Part shown: in pieces, positions 46,480 to 57,829 of the stretch
Layout: the number at the start of each line of letters is the position of its first letter
Position numbering within the stretch: position 1 is the first letter of the stretch
Assembly: GCA_036936605.1 (NCBI GenBank)
Contig: JAUPFV010000004.1
Coordinates: 291,132,009 to 291,196,008 of the forward strand
Direction of reading: 5' to 3'
DNA from: Limnanthes douglasii subsp. nivea
Taxonomy: Eukaryota; Streptophyta; Magnoliopsida; Brassicales; Limnanthaceae
Length of the DNA stretch: 64,000 nucleotides
Translations under genes and position numbers: made by a program
Notes under the pieces: generated by a model
Told to the model about the DNA's origin: nothing
Seen by the model: the letters and a program-made list of their open reading frames with translations, nothing else
Database searches by the model: none

Positions 46480-47700
46480 AAGTGTTTGAGGTTATGTCAT
46501 TTGGAATGAAGAATGCAGGGGCTACATATCAGAGGCTTGTGAATAAGGTCTTTGAGAAGCATATTGGGCTAAATGTTGAGGTCTATATTAACGATATGTT
46601 GGTCAAGAGCGTCACGAATGAAAATCATTTTGCCGACCTTGAAGAAACATTCAAGAACCTCGGTAAGGTAAACCTCAAACTGAATCTAGAAAAGTGCTCT
46701 TTTGGAGTTCGGTCTGGAAAATTCCTAGGTTTCATGATCAGCGAGAAAGAAATAGAGGCAGATCCAACCCGGTTAGACGCCCTGAATGTACAACACCCCA
46801 AAGATTATTAAAGAGGTATAGATTTTGACTGGACAACTTGCAGCACTAAATTGATTCATCTCGCTATCTTCTGACAAGTGCGCACTAAACAGATTCATCC
46901 CCAACACTGCTGACAAAACCACTACCCCGAGAAATTTTGTTTTTATATATAGCAGTCTTAGAGCATGCGGTGAGCGCAGATTTAGTTTGAGAAGATGATA
47001 TGATCCTTAAACCTATCTACTATGTGAGCAAAAGTTTGATGCATGCTAAAAAATGGTATTTGAGCTCGAAAAGTTAGCACTGGCTCTGGTAACACCTGCT
47101 AGAAAAATGAAACCGTATTTTCAAGGTCACTTTATTATAGTTCGAACTGTATTGCCCCTAAAAAGTGTTTTACAACGACTTGATATTTCTGGCCGTATGT
47201 CAAAATGGTCGGTAGAATTGGGGGACTTTGATATTGATTTTGAACCAAGAACGGCTATTAAAGGGCAAGTTTTAGCACACTTCTTAGTGGATTTTCATTT
47301 CGGTAGGCCTGAGGAATTACTAGCCGAACCAGCGGTAAATGCGTATTTGTAGATAGTCAAAACTGATGGTGGTTCAAGTAGCAGCAGATGCGGGGGTAGT
47401 GTCCAGATTTCTACACCAACAGGGATCACAATGCATCTAGTGATTCATTTTAGTTTCAAAACTTCGAACAACGAAACCGAGTAAGAGGCAGCAATGGCGG
47501 GTCTAAGGTTGGCACAGGTTTGCAGAGCTAGAAATGTTTGGCTGATAAGTGATTCACAACTACTGATGAGTCACGCAACGGGACATTTAGAGGCGAGAAA
47601 AGAACACCTAGTGCAATACTTAGCGGCTTTGAGACTTTTGGCTTCGTTTTTTAAAAAAGGTTACTTATTAGCATGTCTGAAGGGAAGATAATACAATAAC
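46480..47700 (+). pseudogene. Tat RT C-terminal part and two RNase H domains
   Basis: RT from FEVMSFGMKNAGATYQRLV (46482) through VEVYINDMLVKS, where the first aspartate of YIDD is asparagine, to KFLGFMISEKEIEA. The N-terminal RT half is missing (46060-46480). RNase H 1: LEKLALALVTPARKMKPYF and ISGRMSKWSVELGDFDIDF (47053-47340). Next, at 47353, KTDGGSSSS, FKTSNNETE and AAMAGLRLA, then WLISDSQLLMSH and EARKEHLVQYLAAL, the extra archaeal-type RNase H that marks the Tat/Ogre lineage. Stops separate the pieces. Confidence 0.85.
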
Positions 47701-47985
47701 TGATTTGTTCGCAAAAAAAGCGTATGTGGGAGAATACCTTTAGATTTTGAAGTGGAAAGACCTGGAAAGTTGACCAGACATGGCCTGTCAAATTTCAACG
47801 GTTTCGAACACTAATTGGAGGAGTAACATTATGAATTTCTTGGTTGAGAAAGTATTTTCTGATGATAAAACTCTAGCAACGGGGGCACACTCTTACCTAC
47901 CTTGGTGGCGCGGGGAGGTTTTAATGAGGTTTCTACTTAAACCGACCCGTTTTAGTAAATTTTTAGAGCCTAAATACAAGTCTAT
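47700..47985 (+). pseudogene. Tat RNase H-integrase linker; integrase deleted
   Basis: NTNWRSNIMNFLVEKVFSDD (47810-47870) resembles the W+.P...YL linker before Tat integrase. After about 47985 tandem repeats start; no zinc finger, D,D,E core or GDKVLR tail is found, so integrase is missing. Confidence 0.5.
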
Positions 47986-47989
47986 ATTG

Positions 47990-48345
47990 GTAACAATGTC
48001 AAACCTGTTAAAAGGGTTTTTCAACTTTCAAGTTGATCAACAATATCGAACCTGTCAAAAGGGTTTTTTAGCTTTCAAGTTGATCAACAATGTCGAACGT
48101 GTTAGAAGGGTTTTTAACTTTCAAGTTGACCAACAATGTCGAACCTGTTAAAATAGTTTTTCAACCTCCAAGGTTATCAGCAAATGTCGAACCCGTTAAA
48201 AGGTTTTTCAGCGTTCAAGTTTATCAACAATGTCGAACCCATTAAAGGGCTTTTCAACTTTCAAGCTGATCAACACATTCGAACCTACTAGAGAGTTTTT
48301 TAAAAATTAACGTTGATTGAGAAATTCGATCGAGTCACAAGGCCT
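47990..48345 (+). repeat. Tandem repeats, about 50 bp, about 7 units
   Basis: Units contain TTCAAGTTGATCAACAATGT and CGAACCTGTTAAAAGGGTTT, decaying to the right. They occupy the Tat 3' spacer. ORFs inside (47780-48151) are repetitive by-products. Confidence 0.8.
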
Positions 48346-48439
48346 TTTTTCAACCATGAGTTGATCTAAAAATTCAAATATAATAAAATCCATTAAATCT
48401 TTGCATCAGAAACTTATCACTTCCGATTACAAAAAAGAT

Positions 48440-50075
48440 GCAGGATGATGAAAGAAACACTTCTTTTAAGCTCGGCAAGTTCCCTCTGAGGCTTCAACAC
48501 CTCTCTCTCTCTCTTTTTGGGTTATGGGGGCGAGCATGTTCTGCAAAGAGTTGGCCAAGACATAGGAGTCTTGAAGGAAGAAGGAGTTTGAGCTTTGGGC
48601 GCGAACAGGCAATAGCAGAGGATCAGGGCGCATCGAATTTCCTTGGCCTAGTACAACAAGATCACCCGAATGACTCGAGGCTTTGTTTTTACACATAGTG
48701 ATTTCCTTCAAATCCTTGTCCTCTCTCGCAATCTTCGATGGGGGTAGACAACTTTGCACCACTAAATTGTTCGAACATGTTGGGAATGATGATTTTCTCC
48801 GTCGTAAGGTCGACATGCACTTCATATGCAACATCCTTCCCTTTAGACTTTTTGTTTAAAGAAGGGTTCCCTTCTTCAGCCACAGCGTCCTTCTTCCTCT
48901 TTTCGCCATGAAATTTCTGCCCTCTTTTGACAGTCGTATGAGATTTGGCATCACTCGCCGCTGGGTCATTGAGGATGACAGTGGTATCTGGTTCTGAGGG
49001 CGGCACTTCAATAGGTTTATTCACTTCGTCGTCTTGCTCATTTTCCTCCTCAGACAACTCCTCCGACTTCACACACTTGCTGGGCGCCGAATCTCACTTA
49101 AGCAGAAATACCTCAAAGTCCGGGGCCTCGATTCTTCTCACGAAGTCAACCATATTAGGAGGGATTTGTAGCTCTTCGAGGCTACAATGCTGTTTTTGAA
49201 GCATTGACAAAAATTCTGGCCACAATTCTTCCTGGAAAAGGGTGGGAGTTTGGCAAAAATTGTTGAAGCTTCCTTAAGATGTGTTTTCCTCAGCTGCTGA
49301 ATGGTACCTTACAAACTAAAAGAGAATCACCAATTTTATTTTTTAAATGATGCACAAATAGATACCTTCAGGAATCCATTTGAGTGTAAGACGTCTTAGA
49401 TTTTCTCTATTGTACGCTCGGCCGTTTTCCCAAGCGCCGCAGATAAAGACGAACCTACACTTCCATGATCAGTCAGCCTCCAGTAATTTGTTTATTATCT
49501 TCTTTGGGCTGGGAAGGGAGGAGTAGAAAAAAGGCAGTTCCAGAGATTTTGACAGCCCGGATATCCCTATATATTGCTCCATGGAAATTGGGATCCTAGA
49601 TAGTCTAGAAGCCATGATGGTAGACATAAAAGTATACCAAGCATTAGGGGTTTGTTGGGTCGGACATATCTCAAGGATCTCAAAATACCTGACGATTTCA
49701 GGATCAAGGGGAAGTCGCAGATCTCAGTTGAAGATCTCGGTGAAAAATGGACTTTAACACAATGAGGAATTCCCCATATTCTCTTCTAACCCTCTTCCTC
49801 ATTAGGATAATAGTATAGGCATTTGCTGTTGAAAAGGGACAGGATATGTTCGTTGTTCAGACGAATGCGGTAACCGGTTACAACATCGACAGTTCCAGGA
49901 GGCAGGAGCTCGCTTTCAACGTCACTAACAACGATGGTATTTCTAGCTTCCAGATTTGTTGGAACGTCTGGTTCGGTGTTTTCATTCTCAGCTCCAACTG
50001 GTTCAGATACCATGATAGGCGCGTCTTCAACTCTCACCGACGCAGATGACTTGAAGGTTTTAACAGATACCATAA
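48440..50075 (-). pseudogene. Tat antisense accessory ORF of the 43.4-50 kb element
   Basis: Minus strand. 50073-49786 starts MVSVKTFKSSASVRVED and ends in KCLYYYPNEEEG. Then sequence near 49780-49640 continues toward the PLDPEIVRYFE-type block, and about 49470-49380 gives FICGAWENGRAYNRENLRRL. A GTATCT donor (exon end 49366) and TTTTAG acceptor (49316) bracket a 50-bp intron at the same place as in the 56286-56387 intron. 49072-48689 is acidic then basic (MKSEELSEEENEQDDE, KFHGEKRKKD). The FGSYDYFC N-terminal block is missing. Several frame changes. Confidence 0.6.
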
Positions 50076-50099
50076 TTGTTCACCCTCTCCTAAAAAAGA

Positions 50100-51380
50100 A
50101 ATATATTTTTATATAATAATGGTGGTGGATCCAAAGGGTCGCAGAATAAACCATATTAGGATATTCCACCCCATTATTCTACTAATCTTAAACATATTTG
50201 TTACTTATTATATAATATACCATCAATGTTACATATATTTTAGGCGTATTCCACCATACATATATAAGACCAAATTGGCCTAATATTCGGTCAATCCATG
50301 CGTCAGTGCAGATAAGTCCTACCTTTATCATGATACTCCTAACAAAGATTAGCAAGTAATTTTTAATTATGATTGAAAAAACCAACACCATAACTGTTTT
50401 TCTCACTAATAATTTTTTACTACAATTTTAAATCAACTTAAAGTGGGGTTTTAAGTGTTTCTCGATCAACCACATCGAAAACTATCTTAATAACAACAGT
50501 GAGTAAAACTAAATGATCAACAACTGATAAGACTGCTTCAAAATCATCATTACTATTCAAGAAACAATCTTGAGTTCACCGCAATAGTAGGTTAACTTAA
50601 AGTTCCTCTAACCAAGTCGTCCAGCGTTACTTTTTTCCGAATTTCACCTTTGTTTTTGTATTTAACTTCTAAAACTCAACAATTTACTCTAAACTAAATA
50701 TATAACCTTTCATTAAAAAACAAAACCTTCTTGACACTAATTCTACATAAAAATCAAAATCTAAAAAACCTATAATGTTTTTAAAGCAAAAGTAAATAGT
50801 AAATCTCGGTTTTTGGATCTATTGTGTGCAGCCCCAATAAAACGATACGATCGAAAGGGAAACAGTGTCTATTTTTGCTGAATTTCGGAGGCGTATTCAG
50901 GACATCGAATACTCCAATTTGACTTGTTGGATTATTATTCAGTGCTACGGTTTGGGATAAATCGTTACTGGAGAAATGAAACAGTTTTGTTGGTTAAACT
51001 GTGAATTCAATTTTATTTTGATTTTAATTTTGATTTTGCTTTCGATTTTGATTTTGATTTTTATTGGAAATTTAAAATTAGAAATTGCAAATTGGAAATT
51101 GGACACTATAATTAAGAAACGTGAAATTAAAAATTAAATATGTAAAACTAAAAATTAAAACTTAAAAATTGAAAATTAGATTTTAATTTAGATCTAGTAC
51201 TAGATTCAGTTTTGGATTTAGACTTGGTATTTAGATTTAGTTTGGTATTTGTACTTGGTATTTGGACTTAGTTTTTGATTTAGATTTACTTGAGTATTCA
51301 ATTTAATTTTCCTGGACCAATGAGATTTTAAATTTGGAATTTGTTTGATTTTAGATTTTTGGGATTTGATTAAGATTAAG
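50100..51380. other. AT-rich flank with low-complexity GATTTT runs
   Basis: 50100-50950 has no recognisable gene; it may include the 3' LTR of the preceding Tat element, but no TG...CA pair could be fixed. 51000-51370 is a degenerate run of TTTTGATTTTGATTTT, AAATTAAAAATT and GGTATTTGGACTTAG phrases. The next Tat element inserted into this stretch. Confidence 0.5.
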
Positions 51381-51385
51381 ATTTT

Positions 51386-51664
51386 TAATAAGGAAATAGA
51401 TTCATAAGGGACTTAAATGTAATTAATAAGGACTTGAATGATAAGTTCTATTAATAAAGAATAAGATTAAAGCTTTATAAAGAGAATATGGACTGAACTA
51501 TAAATAAACCTTTTATGTAACCGAATTTGTAACTAACTCACTTGGCCTATTTAAAGAGGTCGAGGAGACTGATAACACCTATGAAATAATAAGAGGAGAA
51601 ATATTATATTCACCATCTAAAAATCTCTCTGCTGATTCTTAGTCAATATTTTATGTTCTCACCA
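51386..51664 (+). repeat. 5' LTR of the 51-58 kb Tat element
   Basis: Starts TAATAAGG where the 3' LTR has TGATAAGG (terminal G to A) and ends CTCACCA. A TATAAATA box at 51499-51506 is the likely promoter. Confidence 0.92.
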
Positions 51665-51666
51665 AA

Positions 51667-51684
51667 TTGGCGCTAGAAGGAGGG
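51667..51684 (+). other. Tat primer binding site
   Basis: TTGGCGCTAGAAGGAGGG follows the 5' LTR after two bases. TGGCGC-type sites are usual in Ty3/gypsy; I do not assign the tRNA. Confidence 0.75.
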
Positions 51685-51775
51685 GTCGAAGATACCTTGA
51701 TCGATAGATCAAAAATCGAGGTTCAAATTTTTTCGTTTTCTTGAAGCATTTCGTTTATATTTTTGTTGATCGAAG

Positions 51776-53494
51776 ATGAATTTGGAGGAAGGAGATAATC
51801 CGCCTATTCGAAGGGCTTTGGAGACATTGAGATCTGATCTGCAAGAGAAAGAAGCAGATGAATCAGTTCCGATTCGATCAAACCAATTTGATTTTGAAGG
51901 TAAAATGAATGAGTTGATAAGAAAAGTGGCAGAACTTGATAAATTTGCTCAAAAGAAAGAAGATAATAATGGCGCTAGACTTGGATATGAAATAGCAAGA
52001 GGTAATCGGGATGATCAGTCGGATCCGTGAATGACGTCGGCGATGTTCAAGATGTTCAACGTAAAATACATTTTGAGCGTAAGAAGGAGCATAGTGGAAT
52101 GAGAAAAAAGGAAAAGTTGAAGCGACGGTATGTAGATTGTAGTGAAGAAGATTTTGAAAATTCGGAATCAGATGAAACACCAAGATATAAGCATTTTCGA
52201 AGTCATTCAAAAGATAGAGGATACGAATTTTGGCCAGCTAAAATGTATAAGGAAGGAAGGCAAAAAAATGGAGGGACGAGTGTATTCTCCTCGGAAATTT
52301 GAAGGCGAGCCAAGTTTGTATGCTACTGTGGGAACGGGGAACGAAGACCAGTTTGTTCAACGAGTAGATTGGAGGGATTCACCGTTGATTAGTGCGATTA
52401 GATCTGTACCACTTCCGAAGCGGTTCGACATTTCTAAAATTGACAAGTTTGATTGAACTCAAGATCCAGATGATCATATAGAGCAATTCAAGAACTATAT
52501 GACTAATTTCGAGGATGATGATAAATTGGTTTGTAGGGCATTCTCTCAGACATTCAAAGGAACAACATTAAAATGGTATAAAAAGATTCCTAAGGAGTCC
52601 ATTGTAAATTTCAGAGGCTTTTACACAGCTTTTCGAAGACAGTTTGTGGGAAGAAAAGAAATGAGAGCTAACGGAGATACGATAATACAATGTAAGCAAG
52701 CTATGGGAGAAAAGTTGAAGGATTATACTAACAGATTTATATCAACAAAAGCAGGATTAGATGATTGTGAGGAGGTGGTAGCTATGGCAGCATTCCGACA
52801 AGGATTGTTGCCAGGAGATTTAGCTGATGAAATAACAAGGCGTAGGGCATTAACGTTCGGAGCTCTCATGGCTCAGGTTGAAGATCAGATCAAAGTCAAA
52901 GAGTCTACTCGAGTTCGAGGAGGGAATAATAGTGTTCAGAAAGGGAATAGTCAAGTGGGAAATAATTAAGTGAACGCTTCGAATAATAACTCGTCGCGCG
53001 CGAGGGGTAGTCAAAATGTTTCCAATCGAGGAGTTTCGAACTCATATCAAGGGGGTTCTAATCAGCACAATTTTAGTAATCAATACCAATTCAGACCAAG
53101 ATCGAATGTATGGGTAAGACCAGAATATTATGCTGATTTGACTGAAAATGTGGCATCGATTTATGAGAAAACCAATGGAACAGTAAATTTTAGAAAGCCG
53201 TCACCAATTAATAGACCAAGAGAGGAACGCAACAGCAGGTTCTGTAGGTATCATGATGATATTGGGCATGATACGAATGATTGTATTGCTTTGAAGAAGG
53301 AAATGCAGATTTTGATAGAGAATGGAAAATTGTTAGAGTATGTCAAAAGGAACGCTAAAGCCGTAACTCAAAAGGTAAGTAATCCTAACTCTAAGCAGGA
53401 AAGTGCATTGATGATTTTAGATGTTGCAGATGATGAATTTGATGTGGCTTCGGAATATGTCGACCCAGACCCCAGTCGATTGTTGTTGATGTAA
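51776..53494 (+). pseudogene. Tat gag
   Basis: Starts MNLEEGDNPPIRRALETL at 51776. The body reads VPLPKRFDISKIDKF and DPDDHIEQFKNYM, then GTTLKWYKKIPKESIVNF, FRRQFVGRKE and KLKDYTNRF (Retrotrans_gag, about 52440-52900), and FGALMAQVEDQI. Then a glutamine/asparagine-rich linker and the Tat-type knuckle FCRYHDDIGHDTNDCIALKK (53240-53300). It forms the capsid-like particle that packages the RNA. Breaks: TGA at 52028, two frame changes between 52030 and 52230, TGA near 52454, TAA at 52967 and TAA at 53492. With the missing pol this copy could not act alone. Confidence 0.85.
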
Positions 53495-53506
53495 GTTGAT
53501 GAGCCG

Positions 53507-53845
53507 ATGTGTAAGGGGTGTGTTCGAGATTTATGTGCGTTCTTTGAGTCATTGGCAATATTTGGGGGAGACTCAATGACTAATGATACTAATAATTCGA
53601 CGAAAGGACATATAGTAAATTTAACTCATCAAATTGAAGGAGGAGCATCAGCACATCTATACAATAAGAAGAATGTCCCATTTATAATTTTCGATGGAGA
53701 TGATTTGAGAGGAATTACAGGACCACATGAAGATGCAGTGGTCATTGGAGAAGAAGTGTGTGGGGTAGAAATTCGACGAGTATTGATTGATACTGGAAGT
53801 TCTGCTAATGTTTTGTTCAAATCAACATATGAAAAATTTGGCGGG
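53507..53845 (+). pseudogene. Tat aspartic protease, cut short
   Basis: Same frame as gag. IFGGDSMTNDTNNSTKGHIV leads to GITGPHEDAVVIG and RRVLIDTGSSANVLF, an intact catalytic DTGSS. About 10 residues later, at STYEKFG, the sequence jumps to integrase. The C-terminal half of the protease is missing. Confidence 0.85.
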
Positions 53846-54345
53846 AGCGGCAGGGAAATGGCCAAATTATCTTCAAGAGGTATTGTGGGCATATCGTACA
53901 ACTCCTAGAGACGCCACAAAAGAGACCCTTTTTTCTTTGGTGTATGGAATGGATGCTGTATGCCCTGCTAAATTTACATTACCTTCCTATAGGCTATTGC
54001 ATTATTCCGAAGTAGATAATGATGTAGCTAGAATGAATGAGCTTGATTTGTTAGAGGAAAAGAGGGTTAAAGCACATTTGAATGTGGTTCATTGTCAAAC
54101 TTTAATGAGAAGCAGGTACGATGCTAAGGTTAAGAAGAGGGAGTTAAAAGTTGGTGATAAAGTGTTGAGAAAAGTATTTCTTCATACCAAGGATAAACAC
54201 CTCGGAAAATTAGCTCCGAATTGGGAGGGTCCTAATGAAGTCAAAAATGAAGGTTAAGACAGGGTCATATAGGTTGTCTGATTGTGAGGGGAGGATGCTT
54301 AAACACCCTTGGAATATAGAACATTTGAAATTGTATTGTGAATAA
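53845..54345 (+). pseudogene. Tat integrase, C-terminal end
   Basis: From GKWPNYLQEVLWAYRTTPRD through SLVYGMDAVCPAKFTLPSYR to RELKVGDKVLRKVFLHTKDK and LAPNWEGP. It lies in a different frame from the protease. A frameshift near 54235 separates the last part (YRLSDCEGR, HPWNIEHLKL). No D,D,E core. This matches the piece at 4800-5300 and the end of the copy at 23490-23960. Confidence 0.88.
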
Positions 54346-54583
54346 AATGGAACTTAGAATTTTTGTAAAAGACAGACATACTCTTTCCTTATCTGTTGGC
54401 CTAGAAATGTTTTAATGAGGTGTCTGGTAAAAATTGAAGTTCATAATAAAATTTCTTTTGGCCATTGGTTGTTTAATATGATGAATGATTTGTTATTTTG
54501 GTAACTTGGCAAAGACTGATCATCTTTGAAAGTTGACCAAGAGTAATTTTCCAAAGCAATAGCTTTGAAGAAACAACCTATTT
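54346..54583. other. Tat 3' spacer, left part
   Basis: Non-coding, with AGACATACTCTTTCC and TTTTAATGAGGTG phrases that also occur after integrase at about 5345 and 24020, so the spacer start is conserved between copies. Confidence 0.5.
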
Positions 54584-54785
54584 CGAGGTACCACGTTTTA
54601 TGAGTGCATCAAATTTTCGAGGTGCCACGTTTTATGAGTGCATCAAATTTTTTAGGTGCCACGTTTTATGAGTGCATCAAATTTTCGAGGTGCCACGTTT
54701 TATGAGTGCATCAAATTTTCGAGGTGCCACGTTTTATGAGCGCACCAAATTTTCGAGGTGCCACGTTTTATGAGTGCACTAGAAC
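54584..54785 (+). repeat. 34-bp tandem repeat, six units
   Basis: Unit CGAGGTGCCACGTTTTATGA plus GTGCATCAAATTTT, starting at 54584, 54618, 54652, 54686, 54720 and 54754; almost identical. Sits between integrase and the accessory ORF. Confidence 0.92.
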
Positions 54786-54900
54786 TTTGAAATATTAAGA
54801 TAGTTGCTTGTTTCATCGGATAAAGCTTGAAGCTTACAAAAAGGAGAAAACTACTTTTAAAAAAAACAACCAACAACAATAAACACATAACATAGATAAT

Positions 54901-57660
54901 CTACTGTTTAGTCGTCTTCCGATGACCCTTCAGAAACCTCCTCTGAAGAACTTGATGCAACCTCAAATGCTTCTTTTGGCGATCTTCCTCTGGAATTTGT
55001 TTCCAAAATTCTGATAAATTTAACCTTGGATAGGCGGCATGAATTTCTCGAAGAATATTGATAGCTGTTTGGGTTTGAGCCTTCTTGATACCATCAAGCA
55101 TCAAAGAACCAACAACGGCTTTGGCTTTCTTGATGGCGTCCTTCTTTTCCTGCTCGAATCGTGTTTGAAGCGTAGTCAATTGAGTTTGACAATTTTCCAG
55201 GCTTTCTTGAGTTTTCTTAACAAGTTTTTCAGCCTCGGTAGAATTTTTCTTTTCACCAGAAATAGCAATAGAATGCTGAGAATTTATATTTTCAAGAGCC
55301 AGACGATGAGAAGTCTCCATAGCTTCGATTTTTTCTTTATGCTCAATAAGAAGTTTTCTTTTTTCAGCTTCGAAATTTTGAAGTGCTTTATCCTTCGAAG
55401 CTTTTTCAGATTCTGCTTCCTTTTTGCTCTTGATTAATTCTTGTGCAAGGAGCTTCAATTGTGTATGTGAATTGCTTACTTCTTTACACAATTTTTTGGC
55501 TGCAGCACCTAAGTTAGTAAAGGGTCGAATGATTGAAGTTACCTCATCGGATCTTTCAGGATTGGGCAAGTTTGATGGGCGATGGACAGGAATAATTGCG
55601 CTAGATGTTGAAGTTATGGCAGCCCCGGTAGAAGATGATGGAATGGTGTTGGTAGGCTGAGAATCTTCACAGGTAAGTACAAAATCCCCACTCGAGTTGA
55701 AATCGTCGAGGTTAAGATATACGTTTTCCTGACTATCTTCTAGTGCCAATCCTCCTTTAGGATTTTCTTCAATGAAGGTTTTCTCATGGACCTCGGAAGC
55801 CTTACTCCACGGGGTAGTGGACTTGTCCTTTTTCTTCTTTGAAGCGTTATCTTCTTTCTTTTTCCTTTTGAGGATAGGTTCGCTTTCTTCGGAGATTGGG
55901 GGAAGCTGAGATGCAGGCGTTTTTCGTTTCCTTGTAGGCTTCGAAGTTTTAGAAGGGCTAGGATTACTTGTGTTGGACTTTTTGAGGGCCAATTTTCCCT
56001 TCTTTTTTGGTGGCAGGTGACTGTCAGATCGGTTCCTGGTGGGAAGATAAGTTTTCCCATCTCGTTCGAGTATTCTTTTGACCGCTTCAATGGGATCTGG
56101 GGGGAGCATCGGGTTTTCAGGGAACTCAGCTCCCAAGGTTATGCGCCAGAGATGGCTGTTGACGAAGTTGATTGGTTGAAAGGAGGAGTGAAAGCCATTT
56201 CCTCAGGCTTTCTCAGCCCATTCAGCCATTTTCTTGAAGATGGTCTTTGCAGTTTTCCGACGACTTTTGAATCGCCTCGAAATTTCTGGGAAAAGAGTAA
56301 ACAATTAGATAAATAGGTCTGGTTAGTTTGACTAGGCTTAATAAATTGGGAAGAAAGTATTAACAATAATAATCATGATTTACTTACTGCTATCTCTCCA
56401 GACGAGAGTAAGTTTTGAGGGGTTGTCATCGGAAATTTCTTTACCATTTTCCCAGGCTCCTGATAAAAAAACAAACCTTTACTTCTAAAACTTGTCAGCT
56501 TCGAGGAGGTCATCGATAATCTTCAGATCATCCTCTAAAGTTAGGTAGTAGAATGGTAAAACTGGCCAATTTGAGATTTTGGTCAGTGAAATGAAGTCTT
56601 CAATTTCGAGGGGGATGTTTCCTAGCCTCGACACCATAATGACGGAGAATAAAGTGAACAATTGGTTTGGAGTGACTTATGTTGGGCACAACCCAAGAGT
56701 TTCGAAGTACTCTACAATCATTGGATCGAGAGGAAATCGAAGTCCCCAGTTGAAAAGTTCAGGATAAACTACCAATTCGTTTTTCTGACAACTAAAAGGT
56801 GTTTCTCCTTCTGCTGGTAGACGAAGAACGATGTTGTCAGTTAATCCCCATAGTTTCTTAAGATTTTCTTTTTCTGATTCGGGGTAGTAAGTATAGGGTA
56901 TGTTTTTTAGGGCTAGAATGTACCGAGGACAAAGTGGTTTTAGGTTTTCCTGAACCAAGGCGGCAACATCTTCGGGGAGGGTAATAGGAGGTTTCTTTCC
57001 TCGAATATTCCTTGAAGGGTTTACTTCTTGTTCCGCCCCGGATTCGGCTTCGACATTGGACTCAGTGGCTTCAGAATCATTTTCTTCATCAGTAACTTGA
57101 GTTTGAGTCTAAGTTTGGGATTGTTTTTCGTTTTCCATAAGAACTGGTTGACTATTTTCTGGAGTAATGTCAACCATTTCTTGTGGGGGAGGAGAGAAGG
57201 TTTCTGCATCGTCACCCATTTCTAGGAAGGTTTGTTTTTTGTGAAATTTAACTTTAACTGCTTCGGATTGTAGGATAGGTGATTTGGCTTGTAGTTTTTG
57301 AGGAATTAGAGATTTGTCAGAATTGACAGGCTTAGGTTTTCAATGTGGTCTTAGTGATGGAAAAGTGGATTGACTTCGAGGAGGAGAAGATTGCTGGCTA
57401 GATTCTGGGTTTGATGCTAGGGGCGAAGATGAATTAACAAGGTTGGAATTGAAGTTACCGTATTTGAAGGTGGTAGAGGAGAAGCGGGGACCGTTGTAGA
57501 TTAACCCAGCAGCTCTGTATTCCTCAGCTCTCTTTCTCCAATACAGAGATAGTCATAAGCACCAAACACTTGATTGCTAGGACCAAGGAAGAGAGATTTC
57601 TTTGGTTTTCTTGGTTTTTTGGGTTTAGATCTTTGTATTTGGGATATCTTCTCATACAAT
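54901..57660 (-). CDS. Tat antisense accessory ORF, most complete copy
   Basis: Read leftwards from about 57660. N-terminal block: LFLGPSNQVFGAYDYLCI, then a frameshift near 57530 into EEYRAAGLIYNGPRF. Acidic linker to about 57000. Then ITLPEDVAALVQENLKPLCP, ALKNIPYTYYPESEKENLKK and LFNWGLRFPLDPMIVEYFET (56958-56677), the plant putative gypsy-type transposon signature. An intron of 102 bp (GTAAGTA at 56387, CCCAG at 56286) joins KLTLVWRDS to KFRGDSKVVGKLQRPSSRKW. The last 411 codons (56136-54901) have a basic stretch (KRKKKEDNASKKKKDKS, possible nuclear signal), a coiled coil (residues about 215-360) and IHAAYPRLNLSEFWKQIPEE. The acidic serine tail is now in another frame. Stops: TAG near 57110, TGA near 56680. 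Function unknown; its strand is opposite to pol. Confidence 0.7.
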
Positions 57661-57812
57661 AGACGTTAATCTAGGAAATTGTTTTTTATGACTGAAGAAA
57701 TCGACGTTTCTTGGGAAGGTAGCTAATGAGTTTGAAGGTTGAAGAAGAACCAGATGAAGATAGCTTAGGAACGATGATTTTTCTAAAAAGTTCTTAGTAA
57801 GATGGAGCTAAG

Positions 57813-57820
57813 TATTTATA
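57813..57820 (-). promoter_or_regulatory. TATA box for the antisense accessory ORF
   Basis: The minus strand reads TATAAATACTTAG about 150 bp upstream of the N-terminal block, inside the element. A promoter separate from the LTR is inferred. Confidence 0.5.
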
Positions 57821-57829
57821 CTTGTGTAA

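Noticed and set aside
48001..48151. Repeated peptide in ORF 47780-48151, possible repeat protein
   Set aside because: The repeat is the DNA tandem array of the Tat spacer; frames are not conserved between units.
54584..54785. Regular 34-bp repeats resembling a CRISPR array
   Set aside because: Units are contiguous with no unique spacers, and they lie in the 3' spacer of a plant retrotransposon.
55039..55660. Plus-strand ORFs of 132 and 78 codons
   Set aside because: Shadows of the 411-codon minus-strand accessory ORF, with F/L-rich composition typical of antisense to lysine-rich coding.
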